A stretch of DNA of 64,000 nucleotides from Phytoseiulus persimilis (lineage: Eukaryota; Arthropoda; Arachnida; Mesostigmata; Phytoseiidae), in the NCBI GenBank assembly GCA_037576195.1, contig CM075103.1, positions 1,550,001-1,614,000 on the forward strand. Reading direction: 5' to 3'. The notes beneath the pieces are model-generated. The model ran no database searches. It saw only the letters and a program-made list of their open reading frames with translations, and was not told the origin of the DNA. Numbering within the stretch: the stretch's first letter is position 1; each line of letters starts with the position of its first letter. This document shows, piece after piece, positions 49,848 through 61,950 of the stretch. Both the position numbers and the translations under genes were made by a program.

Positions 49848-52800
49848 TAATTCCTCCTTGGAGCTCGCTGTGTCATCCGCTGGAATGGAGAAAGGCGAGG
49901 AGCTTAGTTGGAGCATCGCACAGTTACCCGATGGTCTCCAAGGGAAGCCAGTCCGTGGTGCGCCGAGAAGGATGCTCGGAATGACGTTTAGATATGGGAA
50001 GCTCGAGGACCTTCGACGGAATCTGTTCGAGAACCTCCGTGACATTTCTTGACAAGCCCAAAATTGAATGAACGCCTCTATTTCTAGTCTCTTGTCGCCG
50101 CGACAGATGAAGTCGAGCTCCGATCATCCTCGTAGCGGCGAATACTTCGCCCCGGCTGGAACGTCTCCACCGCTCGGAAACCCTACACAACACTTGAGTT
50201 TGGACTTTTCGTATTCTCTGTCAAGCAGGAAAGGACATGAGAACTCCATTCGTCCTTCTTGTAGCCGACGACGCCGCGAGACACGTTAACGCGTATCTCA
50301 TCTCGACGCACTGCAAGGCATCGTATTGGGACGAGTGAAGGTGCACCTCGGCCACGATTAATGTATCAACGGGTTGCGTATTAGCTTGAGACGCACCGGT
50401 TGACATTGAGGGTGATTTCGGCCACCGGTTATGGCTTCGGTCTGACAGAGATTGGAATCGGGAGAACGTGATTGACAATTGCGCCCGATATGAGTCGCGC
50501 TCCGACCCCGGCGGTTCCAATCTGGATTGATTGCTGCGCAGTTTTCCCGAGGCTGGACGCGATGGATATAGGCAGGTGACACGACTGGAACGCAATGTGG
50601 GCGCGCCGGGCAAACGTCTTTCGGTTCCCTCCGAGGAGCTCAGAGTTCATCCGAGATATCCTCCACTATTTTCCTCCGGAACTCGATGCATTCCCTGCGA
50701 GAAAGCGCGGGAGAATCATCGTTGACCTTCGCCACTATCTTTCACGACAACTTTTTGCTACAGGATGAGGATCTGCCATTGCGGAGGGAAGAACCCGTAA
50801 GGCTGATTTGATTGATGACGTTCCCCGAGGATTCATTCCGCCGGTGTGTTCCGAGGAATAGATCTCGTGGAAAAGGCTTGGATCTTCGCGATCGGATGAT
50901 AACGTGATCCGTGGTGACCTTTCAAGGTCCGGAACCTCAATCTCTAATCAGTCGGAGTCCGTCTCCGACAAGTTTCGAGGGAGGCGGAAATCAAGCGGAC
51001 CACCATTAGGCTCTAATCCGTTCAGATAACAACGTTGTCGAAACCGAAGCCCGGAATCCTCGCTGGGCATTTCAAGAGTCGGGTAAATTCCACGGAAAGG
51101 ACTGGGAGCGGAAACGTCGAATGTTTATTTTGAGAGGCTAGCGGTCCTGGTCTGGATTCCGTCCTCCGGGTTCCGCACGACGGTGGACCCACAACCCACG
51201 GCGCGTGTTCCGCGAAAACTTCGCCGACTGGCGGACATATGCGTGCTCTCAGCTGGACGAGTTATTCCGCTCCGCTGGGAAAGAGGTGCGGGCTTGGCGA
51301 TACACTAACCGGAATGAATTCCCGTATTTTCGGCAAAATCGAGGTAGCGTGAACTGTTGGCTAACGAGCTGAACAAATATTCATGAGGAGCCGCACTTGA
51401 AAGATCAGAGTCTGTGAACGAGTCGACCAGGTTTCCGAGAATGTATTTTTCCAATAATTCGAGGCCGGAACTGATCATTCCGACCCCCCCCCCCTCCCCC
51501 CATCGATCCATGAAGATGGTTGAGTGGATGAGTGCTTCATTGGGAAGTTCCGGATTCTCACGACAACAGGGGATGGCCTTTCGGTCCATCCATACATACA
51601 TCCACCAATCCATTCCTCCACCCATATCCTCCTGCATTGATAGATTGTGATTATTGAATGGAGCCCGAACAGACTCTACAGAGATACCCGTTCGCTGGAG
51701 ATGATGGGATTTGCGGCCGGAGAAGTTCCCGCTTGGAAACTGACGGGGGTCAGAAAATGAGATGAGCTGACAAACTTTCCTAAGGCCATGGCCTCTGCCA
51801 ACGTGGCCCGAGGAAGCCAGGCGAGAAGAGAAACTCTTTGACTCGCTGTGAGGCCGAGACCGTTTCGGACGTCTCCGATTACATATCGGAGGTCGAGAAT
51901 AACACTAATGGAAATAGCTGATGGAACTCCATTCATGGTTCGGAGCTCGAAATCTAATATGCAAGAGTTTCTCCTCTGGCCTTCGCGATTCTGCTTGATG
52001 AATAATTACAGGCCGTCCATCTCGCCCGAGAATAAGCTCCCTTCGACACTGTCGATAAGGGTTCCTGCCCGCTCCAGAGTCTGCGGTCGCCTCAATTGAG
52101 TCCTTCCCCGGAGTTCTTTAAACAACGAACCCAGCGTTCGCCAAAATAATGAGGGCCCGCCGATTCTCCGCAGCCGTGCTGCGGTTTAAGAGCGACGGTT
52201 CTGAACGCTGATCATGGAGTGTCCTCCTGGGCTTGACGATAACGACGCAATCAGCCACCGAGAGCGTCTCGTCCGAGAGAAGTGGGTGTACACACACTTC
52301 ATTGGAACGCCAACTCCAGTCGCGTCGGACCCGAAGTGATGAGTCGGGCTCGCAAGAGCCGTCAAAAACCAAACAAACCCAGTGGTGTACACTGGTTATG
52401 AGTTGTATCATCCCCGATTAGAATGGTTTGACATTTGAGCACGCTCTGGAATATCTTCCGGAAACGGAGATCCGGGTTCCGACCCCATCCCTGGGGCGAT
52501 TCCCAAACCGGCTCTTGAGACATGCGGAGAACACACGCCGCAAGCACGCACCTCGTAACTTCCCTTCGATTGAAGGCTCTCTGCGGAGTGTTACAACATT
52601 TGGTTGGGGAAGAGCAAGCCGCGCAATATTTCGCAGAAAATTTCTTACTCATCACATCTGGTTCGACTGAAGATGGAACGATGCCGAGTCGGCAACTTGT
52701 TCCCTTTCTCGATCTGGCAAATCAATTACATGAGGACTCGATTTGATCAGCGAATGCCTCCCACTGATCCAAGCACTAACAAGCGGTAGTCGACGGGGCG

Positions 52801-55800
52801 AGCACGCCCCCGCTTATTCGAGAGCTCCCACAGTATGACTCCGACTTGACAAAGTTCTGTCACCGAACTAGTCCCGAAATCGGAGACGAGCGGCATCATC
52901 GCGAGGGGAAGTTCAGGGAAACTTTGAATGAACGCTGACCGTGTGCTCTTCAAATTCTGGTCTGGAAGCGTATACAGCAGAAGCAGTCGGATAACTCCTG
53001 CGTAGTCCGAGAGCTCTCACTGCACTGCTCTGAATCGGGGATCGCCGGAACAGTTCCGAGTTTCGTCAATCAACCGGCTGTCCGAGTTTCCGCCACAGTG
53101 GTCCCTTTGTGAATTGATTCGGGATACCGAATGTTTACGATTGGATATCGGTGGAGAAGCGCCGTGAAACCATCGGAGTCTGGATCCCCGGGATGCGTTC
53201 CTCCTAGGTTCAGCTCGAATTCATGGACACGGCAGGTAGGGAGGACTAATCATCGGACCGTGTTCTGGGTCTCCGAGGACCGAAGTCATGAATTCGGTCG
53301 AGGGACAGACGCTGGTGTCACACTCCAGGACATTGGACAACTAATCGTAGCGCAGTTAGCAGCTCAGAGAGTGTTCTCGTTCTTGCGCTGGAGTCGTCCT
53401 GTGATCGAGATAAGTCACGATTCTGGTCTGCTTTATGTCAACTGACTTCGTTGTGTTAGCTCTCTCAGAGGAAGGATCAAGCGCTTCCCATACGTCAGAT
53501 GCGATCTAGATCATCGATTTCCTATGACGTGAGCTTGTCGGAATATAGGGAGGAGGGTTGCTGCATCGGTTTCGGTTCATTCCGTGCTCCGCGCCAAACT
53601 GCGCTTCCGCAAACTAGATCCACGTTTCTTGCAGTTTTTAGCGTGGCGAACGGAGCGAGCCACGAGAGACCTCCGAAGGGAGGGATGCTTGTTGCCACGT
53701 CAAAGTTATGACGTCGTCTTCGGCTTCGCAGGGGAAACATCTTCGCGCCTCCCCGAGCGTTTCGCCATCTAACCGGATCAGCTCGTTAGGCTCTCCGAAC
53801 ACCGAGAGGATTATCAAATTAGGCTCGTCTAGGGCTAGACTGACAGGAAGCGCCTCCCACTGGTTGGAACTATTTTCCGCGTTTGAATTCAATCAAAAAA
53901 GATAGGATCGTGAAATAAGCATCGAATTTCCTTTTTTCGAGCCCCGCGCATTGGGAACGCCGGCCGCGCTTCACGAGGCTCGATCCCTGGGTGAATTTAG
54001 ATCTTGTTAGAGTGTCCAAGACTTGGAAAGTTGGAAACGACAGCTGAAGGAAGAGGAGTTTTGCATTCTACTTCCTGCATTCGTTGTCGTGAATTTCGGA
54101 AGTTCTCGGCGGCTCAAGTTCCCCTGGAATCTTCTCGCAAATATGACTCACTCTGAATGAAGTGGCAAGCTGTTGATAACGAGTGCGAAATCGAGGACCT
54201 CGTTCTTTGACGTGGGATTGAAGTCTCCACGATCTTCAATCACGAACCTCGTTCAGTGTTTCTGAAGCACTCATCACAGTGATCCGATTTCGAGTGAACC
54301 GGCGAGCTCTTTTCGCCGGTCTTATATACTGCAAACGTTGCACTCGGGCGCCATCGTGCGGCTGTTCCCCACAACGGAGTCCTAGGCGGCCTAGACTAGG
54401 CTTCCAAGGGCAACCTGTTGCGAGTCCGGATTATGCTTGTTCAAGGAGATCCGCTACAGAGCCCGGACAATGCTCCTTGGTTCTGGCAGTCGTGTCGTAT
54501 CGATAGACGTCAGGTTGATACCTGAATGTTGCCACGACGGCAGCTCTTTAGTGATGATTTGATTCAACCCGACGCTTTTTCGTTGCTCCATCGCGCGGTG
54601 ACCGCTTTTGAATGCTTATTGGGTCTCATCTCGAGGTAGCAATTGAAACGAAGGAGGTCGCGGATACTTCGAAATTGATCCATAACTCGGAGACTACGCC
54701 GAACCCGAGAAGCTTGATGATTAAATATTGTGCGTCTGGAGTTCAACTGACCCACAGAAAATAAGCAAGAGCTATATAACGTTGATTTCCCCGAAGAGCA
54801 GGAAGCATTACAGGATACACGAGAAGATTAGTGTAGCTTGCACAGCACTCGTCAGAGTTTCGGAAATCCTCCTCCAAAACACGGTGGTCTCGATCTCAGC
54901 TATCCAACTCATTAACGATTCCAGAAACTGGCCTTGATTCGGCCTACAACGGCAGCTCCAATGAATCGGTGCGGTGACCGTACCTTTGGCTAGCGACATG
55001 CAACAAGTCCTTGCGGGTCGATCTCGCGAACGGGTGGCCAGTGTTCGATGCGTTCGGGGGCAGGAGTGCACGTTGCCGCCGCATGAATTCGAGCACCAAC
55101 TCAGAACACTTCCTATGTCGGTTGACATTTAGGACCGCTAACTTAATCTCCTGGTGATTTCCCGAGGGCACCCCGTCCGAGAGAGAACCAACCACCCTTG
55201 AGAGGGCTCTGCCCACAAGCGTTGTTGAACAGATATGGTTCTACGAGGCCCACTTGTCTTTTCTCCCCGCTGCTGCCCTCCTGCTCTTCACGAGGGGTTT
55301 TTTGAGCCTGGAGCGCGGGAGTTGGCAGGGGAGTTTATCAACCGCTCGTATGAATGTTGTAATGACCCGTTTTCCGTTGAGAAAAAATTGTTCGCTCCTG
55401 CATTGTGGTCCCGATCCCACATTGCGCCAAATCACACTTGCGGGCCTGCAAACCTTGATCTTTTCATCGAGATTGATCGCTCTCGGATCTGGAAAAACTT
55501 ATTTTCCCCGGAGACAGTCTTTTTGAAAATTCACATGTTCTTCGGGCTCCCACCGTGATTGTCTGGCTTCGGTGCTTGAGCCGAAGACGAAATCGGAACC
55601 ATCCCGCTCTGACCTTCCGCTCGAGACGGCGCTGCGTCGAATGGGGCTGTGGTAACGCTGTGGTAACGCGAACCCACACGAACGCTGTTGACCAATCGGC
55701 TATACACCGCAGACATTTCTCGTCGAGTTCAAGAGGGGAGCTCCTCTGTTACCGCCGAGTCCGCTCTCGTTTAGAGTTGCGTGATCCACACTGTGGCTTG

Positions 55801-57334
55801 GATTCACAGCGGGCGTCCGGGTGGCTGTCAACTTGTGAGAAAATCTTTTGTGAGTTGTTCCACAAAGAAAAAAACGCGATTTCTGGTCATTTTATCCCAG
55901 AGGGCGCGTTTTCTGTCCCCGACACTTATGATGGAGTCACTAATTCCACTCACAATTATTCTGTTGGAACATCAGCTGCGCATAAAGCTTGTGGCCTTGT
56001 GTTGTTGAAGCAAATAGGACGCGGAGTTCTCAAGACGCTCGTCCGTCAGCCTTAGCCTTGGTACGTCACGAAGTCACTGAAAAAGAAGACTTCGATTTCC
56101 CACCGCTTGGCGCGAGAGCTGTTCAGTCAATCCTCCACGAAGGCTGGTCACCGTCTGTTTCTGGACTTGATTGCGGAACTGAGGAAGAATCGAAAATCCC
56201 GCGTTGCGGAACAAAAGTACGGTGACGGAGAGAAGGCTCATCACTTCCAATATCATTCTGATCACAGGTGGCCCTAGGTCCCGAGGAATCGATATTTATC
56301 GAGAAATAAAAACAATAGTCTCAGCTTGTTCGATAACAGAAAAGCGACTTACGGTCTTGGATGCGAATAGATCGAACGGCACCGCAATCGCGGACAGGCC
56401 GAAAGTCTAATAACATCGGGAAAGCTCGCAGAGGAACGGCCAAATACGTCCAACGATCCCGATATTGGAGGGCTTGAGCACATAGATCGAAACGTCAACA
56501 TCGAAACTATTGTTCTCATACAGGCGAATTCCGAACTTGCCGTGAGGGAATCATTTCCGAGGGTGTACCGAAGTTCTTCAACCTGTCTCTTCCCTCAGTA
56601 AGATGGGGCAGGGATTCTCCGAGCTGCCCGATGAATCACGGAGAACTCTCCAGGAGATTCGGCATGACTTCTCCATGTTGCCGTCCTCTTGAGTGGGCTC
56701 AGTGGAAATTGCGTAGACTGGGGGCAAGCTGCTCTAAACTCCCCAAGACTCAGGGAGCCTGTCATTTCGTTCCGATGTTTTCGAAACTCTCAGCCCAGTT
56801 TGCCGTGACGCATGACGTAAGGGCATACCGGTACCTCTGGGGCAGTAGGGGGAAAAAAACTAACCCGGGCCCACTGAGGGTACAAATAAACAAAACGTAC
56901 AGAGAGTGAGGACCGGGCAGCGAGAAAATCAGGGAATACAGGGGAAACAGCGTGTCGAGTGTATCAGGGCAGTCGAGGTTTCGAGAAGACACCGGACTTG
57001 TCTTTCGGCCCTAGGATTTGCTGCCTCAGTTAGCCCTGTCAGAGCTTGTGAAAACAAGAAAATTGCGAGATTCTTCTCTACTTTCGGGTGGACCGATGAG
57101 GTAACTCTTTAAATGTCTGCGAGTTCTATTGACACTGATACTTCTAGGTCCTCAGCCATGCTCTCCAAGGCGGTTCCGGCCCCAGGTGCTTCCAGTGGCT
57201 GAGAACGGAAGCTCTAGGCTACATCGGAAGCTTCCTAGGACTTCGTCGACCCGTGCCAACGAGCACTTGAATCAGACGATGGAAGGAAGGAAGTATCGAG
57301 ATTGACGAAACGATTCTCCGCTTCACGGGAGAGG
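49848..57334. other. Gene-poor region, including the upstream exon area of the RASD-like gene
   Basis: I see no further supportable gene. A cytosine-rich run lies near 51485-51500. A + strand frame at 52216-52437 and the frame after it have protein-like texture but are broken by stops and unrecognised. A short direct duplication of TGTGGTAACGC lies near 55650-55670. Confidence 0.4.
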
Positions 57335-57340
57335 TTTATT
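57335..57340 (-). terminator. Poly(A) signal of the Ala/Pro-rich cuticle gene
   Basis: AATAAA on the minus strand starts 23 bases after the stop codon at 57365-57363. Confidence 0.8.
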
Positions 57341-57362
57341 CAAATCAAGGGTCCATGGGTGT

Positions 57363-57923
57363 TTACAGGAGGGTCTTGGCGATGGCAGGGGCGCCGTAGT
57401 GGAACCCGCCGTAGGCAAGGGCCGGGGCAGCGTAGGCAGATCCGTAAGCGTGGTGGGCGTAGGCAAGAGGGGCGTGATGAGCATAAGCAAGAGGAGCGTG
57501 ATGGGCGTACGCGAGAGCAGGGGCCGCGGCGTATTTAGCGACAGGGGCAGCCAGAACCGGTGCGGGAGCAGCCAGAACCGGTGCGTGAGCAGTCAATAGA
57601 GGGGCGGCGGCGATCTTGGCCACTGGAGCGGCGAAGACAGGGGCGGCGAACTTGGCTACTGGAGCAGCATGAACGGTGTGGGTGGAGTACGAGTGGGCAA
57701 CGACAGGGGCGGCGTACTTGGCCACTGGAGCCGCCAAGAGAGCGGGAGCGGCGATGGGGGCGGCGAAGTGACCAGCCTGGGCGGCACCAGCCAAGAGAGC
57801 GACAGCGAACTGAAACGACCACGAGAATTTCAGACAGGAGAACTCATACAGAGATTACGCTTTTCTAAATCCGGAGAGTGACGAGAGAGCCAATCGAAAG
57901 GGGAAACTCACGAAGGCACGCAT
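57363..57923 (-). CDS. Secreted Ala/Pro/Val/His-rich cuticle protein, two exons
   Basis: Coding exons are 57923-57912 (MRAF only) and 57809-57363, joined at TTC|GTGAGT and TTTCAG|TTC in phase 0, giving 152 residues. The signal peptide MRAFFAVALLAGAAQA spans the junction, with cleavage likely before GHFAAP. The mature chain is low complexity: repeated AAPVAKYAAP and AAPVAKFAAP units, a VVAHSYSTHTVHAAP segment, then three LAYAHHAP-type repeats and a Gly/Tyr-containing end. AAPV/AAPA repeats with His and Tyr are typical of arthropod cuticular proteins of the low-complexity group. They have no enzymatic role, and Tyr and His are potential cross-linking sites. TATAAAA sits 60 bases upstream of the start codon and a poly(A) signal follows closely, so the gene is compact and complete. 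The tiny first coding exon resembles that of the cuticle gene at 3075. Confidence 0.9.
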
Positions 57924-57982
57924 TGTTGGTTATCCGAAGTTGTTCCTCGAAGAAATCGTGCCAACTCCAACGACTTACACTG

Positions 57983-57989
57983 TTTTATA
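57983..57989 (-). promoter_or_regulatory. TATA box of the Ala/Pro-rich cuticle gene
   Basis: TATAAAA on the minus strand lies 60-66 bases before the ATG at 57923. It predicts a transcription start near 57955 and a leader of about 30-35 bases. Confidence 0.75.
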
Positions 57990-58349
57990 GCTCGAAAGCA
58001 AAGTTGAGAGAGGAGGGCGCTGGCCGCTAAGGACAATGACATCAAGGTCGAACCTCTACAGATCAACGTTAGTTGTCTATTTTTCTATCGAGACGTCTAC
58101 GGCGGGCGACTTCGTTCAGTGTTCTGGAACGCGTGTCGCCGAAGAACGGTCTTCTGTGTCCGATCGAGCTGGAGCCGGGCGAACACTGGAAGGCGACGCT
58201 GTCCGATACTGAAGCGGCCATCCATCCGTCTGATCGCTTGCCTGCCCCTCCATAATTGTCGCTAAAGCGCTGGACCGATCAGGGAACAGAATAGTTGATT
58301 TCGACGGCTCCTTTCAAAATAGCGAGGCTGCGGAGTCCCATCCTCTACG

Positions 58350-59283
58350 CGTGGTTCGGGACTAGACATGCATTTCCGAGACTCGGAACTCGGAAAATAT
58401 TTTTTGACTCGAAAAGGGAGATCCATCATCAACGGACGTTTTCAACCCACCGGAATCATCCAAGAAATGGTTTCCGACTCGGGCATGAGAAACGGAGTAT
58501 CTATAGGAGGATATGAACCTGTGCTCCGCCATTGGCTCCCTTGAGACGCTTTCCACTCATTCGCTTGTACGAGTGAGATTTTTTTTGTGATGCTGAGCTC
58601 GAAGAAGTGGATAAAGTAAGCAGTTCTGCGTCTGATAAAGTAAGTATGCCCTCACCGGAGTTTGCGGGATCTGAGACAGCCACAGAAGAACTTGTGAGAA
58701 CTTTCAGATTCGTTTCAGAACGTCTCGCATTCATCGAACGCGAGTCTTCCCTCCAATGGCAGCTGCCTACGGCTCTGTGGCTTTCCAAATGGAACAAAAT
58801 CAGAATCGAAGATTCGAAATACTTACGACGCCTTTGACTCGACATCTCACGGGGTTCTTCACGCTTCCACTGTGGGCTCTGAATGATGGTTCCGTTGAGC
58901 TTGTGAGCTCGCCCCGCCATCCGACGATTGTCGCGATGTGCGCGCTCGAGAAACTCAATACCTCCCACACTTCTCATATCACCATTTCGACAACATGTTG
59001 ACAAAACTGCCTCCAGTCTGAAGAGATCGGCTCAACTGGAAATCCACTTCTTCGAGCTCAGCATCACAAAAAAAATCTCACTCATACAAGCGATTGAGTG
59101 AAAAGCGTCTCAACGGAGCCAATGGCGGAGCACAGGTTCATATCCTCCTATAGATACTCCGTTTCTCATTCCCAACTCGGAAACCATTTCTTGGATGATT
59201 TCGGTGGGTTGAAAACGTCCGTTGATGATGGATCTCCCTTTCCGAGTTCCGAGTCTCGGAAATTCATGTCTATTCGGAACCCG
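58350..59283. mobile_element. Inverted-repeat (foldback) element, 0.93 kb, with arms of about 240-255 bp
   Basis: The left arm (about 58350-58613) and right arm (59042 to about 59283) are near-identical reverse complements separated by a 428-bp spacer. Both arms encode the same minus- and plus-strand frame: each has EPMAEHRFISSYRYSVSH, GNHFLDD and GGLKTSVDDGSPF. The arms differ by only a few substitutions in a 130-base stretch, plus a 13-19 base insertion in the left arm near 58400. Outer ends resemble GGTTC(G)GGACTAGACATG and GGGTTCCGAATAGACATG. The spacer shares no similarity with the arms that I can see. It contains a minus-strand frame running from 59004 into the left arm (to 58501), and a GTAAGT that could be a donor. 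No clear target-site duplication was found. It could be a foldback transposon, or a recent inverted duplication able to make a long hairpin RNA. Confidence 0.82.
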
Positions 59284-61639
59284 CGCTCGTGATGGAGAAC
59301 AATCGTGTCAGCGGTCCTCGCGGGGGCACAAATCAACGGGAGTCTTATGCCTGTCAGTTCTGAACAATCTCCCCGGAAAACCAATCCTGCTTGCTGAGAT
59401 ACGACGCGGAAATATCACTTCGAATCAAGGGTTTTCGGGATAGTTTTCTGGGCGGCCCAACGTACTGATGTCATCCCCAGTAATATTTCATTGGGGTGCC
59501 ATCAGTCTTCTGTCGAAAGCCACTCACTCTTTCGAGCTTCGTTTGGTTTCGGGCCGCGCACGGTCATTTCGCGAGATGCGCATGAAATCAACCGCGTCCT
59601 TCGTGAACGAAATTTTCTGAATGTGTCGGGTAGCCGATGAGTTAGCCGAGGGCACGGCGGACACTTCTTTCAACTGCCTCATCTTGACCAACCTTTCCTG
59701 GAATATAGAACGAGCAAGCTCCTCCGTATTGCTAATTCATGGGTGCGAAAATCTGTACGGACATGGACGGAGTTTGGCCCATGCTAAGTGCTTCCTCCCC
59801 ATTTGCATGACATACTTGAGTTTCAAGACGGTTAATTTGCGATGATCTCGATTTGTTTGAAGGCTATATATGAACTCGACCCTTCTGGCGTCCGAGGCGG
59901 CCGACTCCTATGGGAGCAGACTGCCAGGCTTGCGCGCGAAACGTGACCTGGGGGGAGCGTTTCTCGAATCTCTCTCTCTGAAGGTTGAAAAATGGAACAT
60001 ACAAGAAATACTTCCCTCAGAGGTCTCCGCACACGACTGAAGCCAGCGATCCGTCGAATCGACAGTCTGAAGTAGCTCATGTTTGAGCTACGTAAAGGTC
60101 CATAATACATGTGGCGAAGTCTCACGATCGCGTCATTAGTGAGCGCTCGACGTCCATGTCAAGGTGCACGTACACCATGCGTAGTCAGCAGCTTTCAGTC
60201 CGGTCGGGGAGCCTCCAAGAAAACGTCCGCCGCTAGGACTTCAAGAATAGCTTCGCCCTTCTTGCCCTCCCGAATCAGACGGATAAGTCAGAGGAGTTCC
60301 TCGAACTATCGCAAGCCGCCTTCCAAGTTGGTCAGCCCGGACCCGCGTGATGTTGTGTTCCTCCATGAGAGAGGGAATCCTGATGGAACTCGATCGCTGT
60401 CATTTACGAGGGAACTTGGAAAAAAATCACGATGAGCACAGATATTCTACTCGAAATGAGTTCAATACTCTGTCCAGACCAGGGGCGAGGCCAGCTTTTC
60501 TTCGGGTGAAGGGGAGGGCGATCGTTCTGATGTGGGTGGTGATGAGTACCATGATGATGAGCATGATCGTGGCGAGACTCTCATGACACAATCCACGAAT
60601 TTCCCCCCACCTACCCGTCCTGGTACGCTCATGGCCCAAACTGAGCTGACACATCACGAAAGTAAAGCCCGCACCGTACTGAGAGTGGCCCCGACTCACC
60701 CAATTACCCCGACTGTATTCTGGTGTGATCGAACGGCGCGACACCTACGTTTCGTCGCCGCACCCTCTGAGAAAACGCCATCATTTCTGCGAAAAGAGTG
60801 TCAAATTCGCAGCAGCTGTTGGCTGTTACGGTATCCCAAGAATATTTTCTGTCCCTCTCGTCAAATGTCTTGGGCTCGAGGAGCTGTCTGCGTTCTTGAT
60901 GGTTGCCTTGGACGTCGTACATTCATTGCGAAACACCATAGTGCCATTCGAGAAAACGGATACGAACATCTAGAGAGTTCGTGTGCACATTACCCGGCAT
61001 CAGAAAACGAAAACTTCACCATCGACAGTGAGACTTGGAGTTTAACGTCTTCCAGAACGTACGTTGGTTCGGAGCATCTTAGCTCAGCTTGCGCAGACTT
61101 GCCTGCAAAAGCTGATGATTTTATGAGTCTGAGATACTCGTGGTGTCGAATGCATGAGCGTCGAAGGAGCGTCTCGCACTTCGAACACCCTCAGAGCTCC
61201 CACGTACCATGCTCAGGGGGAGTTTTTCGTCTTGCTAAGCCGGGACGAATTGTAAGAGGTACAGCTTTGTATGAGTCATTGCTCAAGGATACGACCCATG
61301 AGTAGACTCGAAGACGCCCCCGACAGCGCATATCTTCCGGGAATTCTCGACTCTCTTGGGAAGGAAACCTTGCTCGCTTATTGAGCATAGCTTCAAAGCG
61401 AGACTCAGTATCGACCCTCGCATCATGTCGATGCCTCAGGCTGATGCGTTGAGCGCCTGTGCTCATTACTTCCAGTGCCTGCTCCGCATCTTCGGGTGTT
61501 CTCTCGCATTCTGCGGCAGGTTCAGCGAAGTTCTTGTCCCCCGTCCAGAACAGGGTGACAAGGAATGAACCGAACAGGCTTCTGTCCATGTAACTCTACA
61601 TTGGCTGTATTTTTCCGCGGATTTCGGTATGCAATCCAC
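59284..61639. other. Gene-poor region with one 257-codon open frame
   Basis: The longest open frame of the interval is 60532-61305 on the + strand (257 codons). It has no recognisable domain and a His/Asp-rich start that reflects a local ATGATG run, so I do not call it a gene. A 7-bp stem hairpin (TAGCTCA/TGAGCTA) lies near 60070-60090. Confidence 0.4.
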
Positions 61640-61950
61640 CCTCCATCCATGTTCACTGCCCATTTGGAAATGGCTGCCTCTGAATCTGGGAAAAATTTCA
61701 GCCGCAACACATCCAGATCCATGCAATCGTATCCCCGCGTAAGTGATTGACGGAGTGAGTTCAAACTTCTTTGAGGGATCGGCCAGGCCCCAGCTCCCCG
61801 CACGGACCACGTAGAATGGTTCATCGGATTAAGGTCTGGGGAGTGGGATGGCCATTGTTCTGATGAGATGATGTAAGGGAAATACGCCTGGCACAACCGC
61901 TGAATCAATTTCGCGAGGGGACGGTCCACTCGGGCATCCAGGTCTTGGAC
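61640..61950 (-). mobile_element. Mariner-like transposase relic (C-terminal catalytic part)
   Basis: A minus-strand frame contains QDLDARVDRPLAKLIQRLCQ, then SSEQWPSHSPDLNPM and a WSVRGAGAW segment, then LNSLRQSLTRGYD and a closing MDGGWI. These follow the mariner pattern of the second catalytic Asp in QD(x)A, the third in SPDLNP about 35 residues later, a W-containing helix after it, and the terminal KGGYI-like end. The APAH motif after QD is degraded and the first catalytic Asp is not present in the preceding sequence. An upstream stretch in the same frame with ESGRTSR might be the remains of the DNA-binding linker, which would mean an internal deletion. I could not find terminal repeats. 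Confidence 0.72.

Noticed and set aside
53960..53995. GGCTCGATCCC resembling a tRNA T-arm
   Set aside because: No acceptor or anticodon arm could be folded around it.
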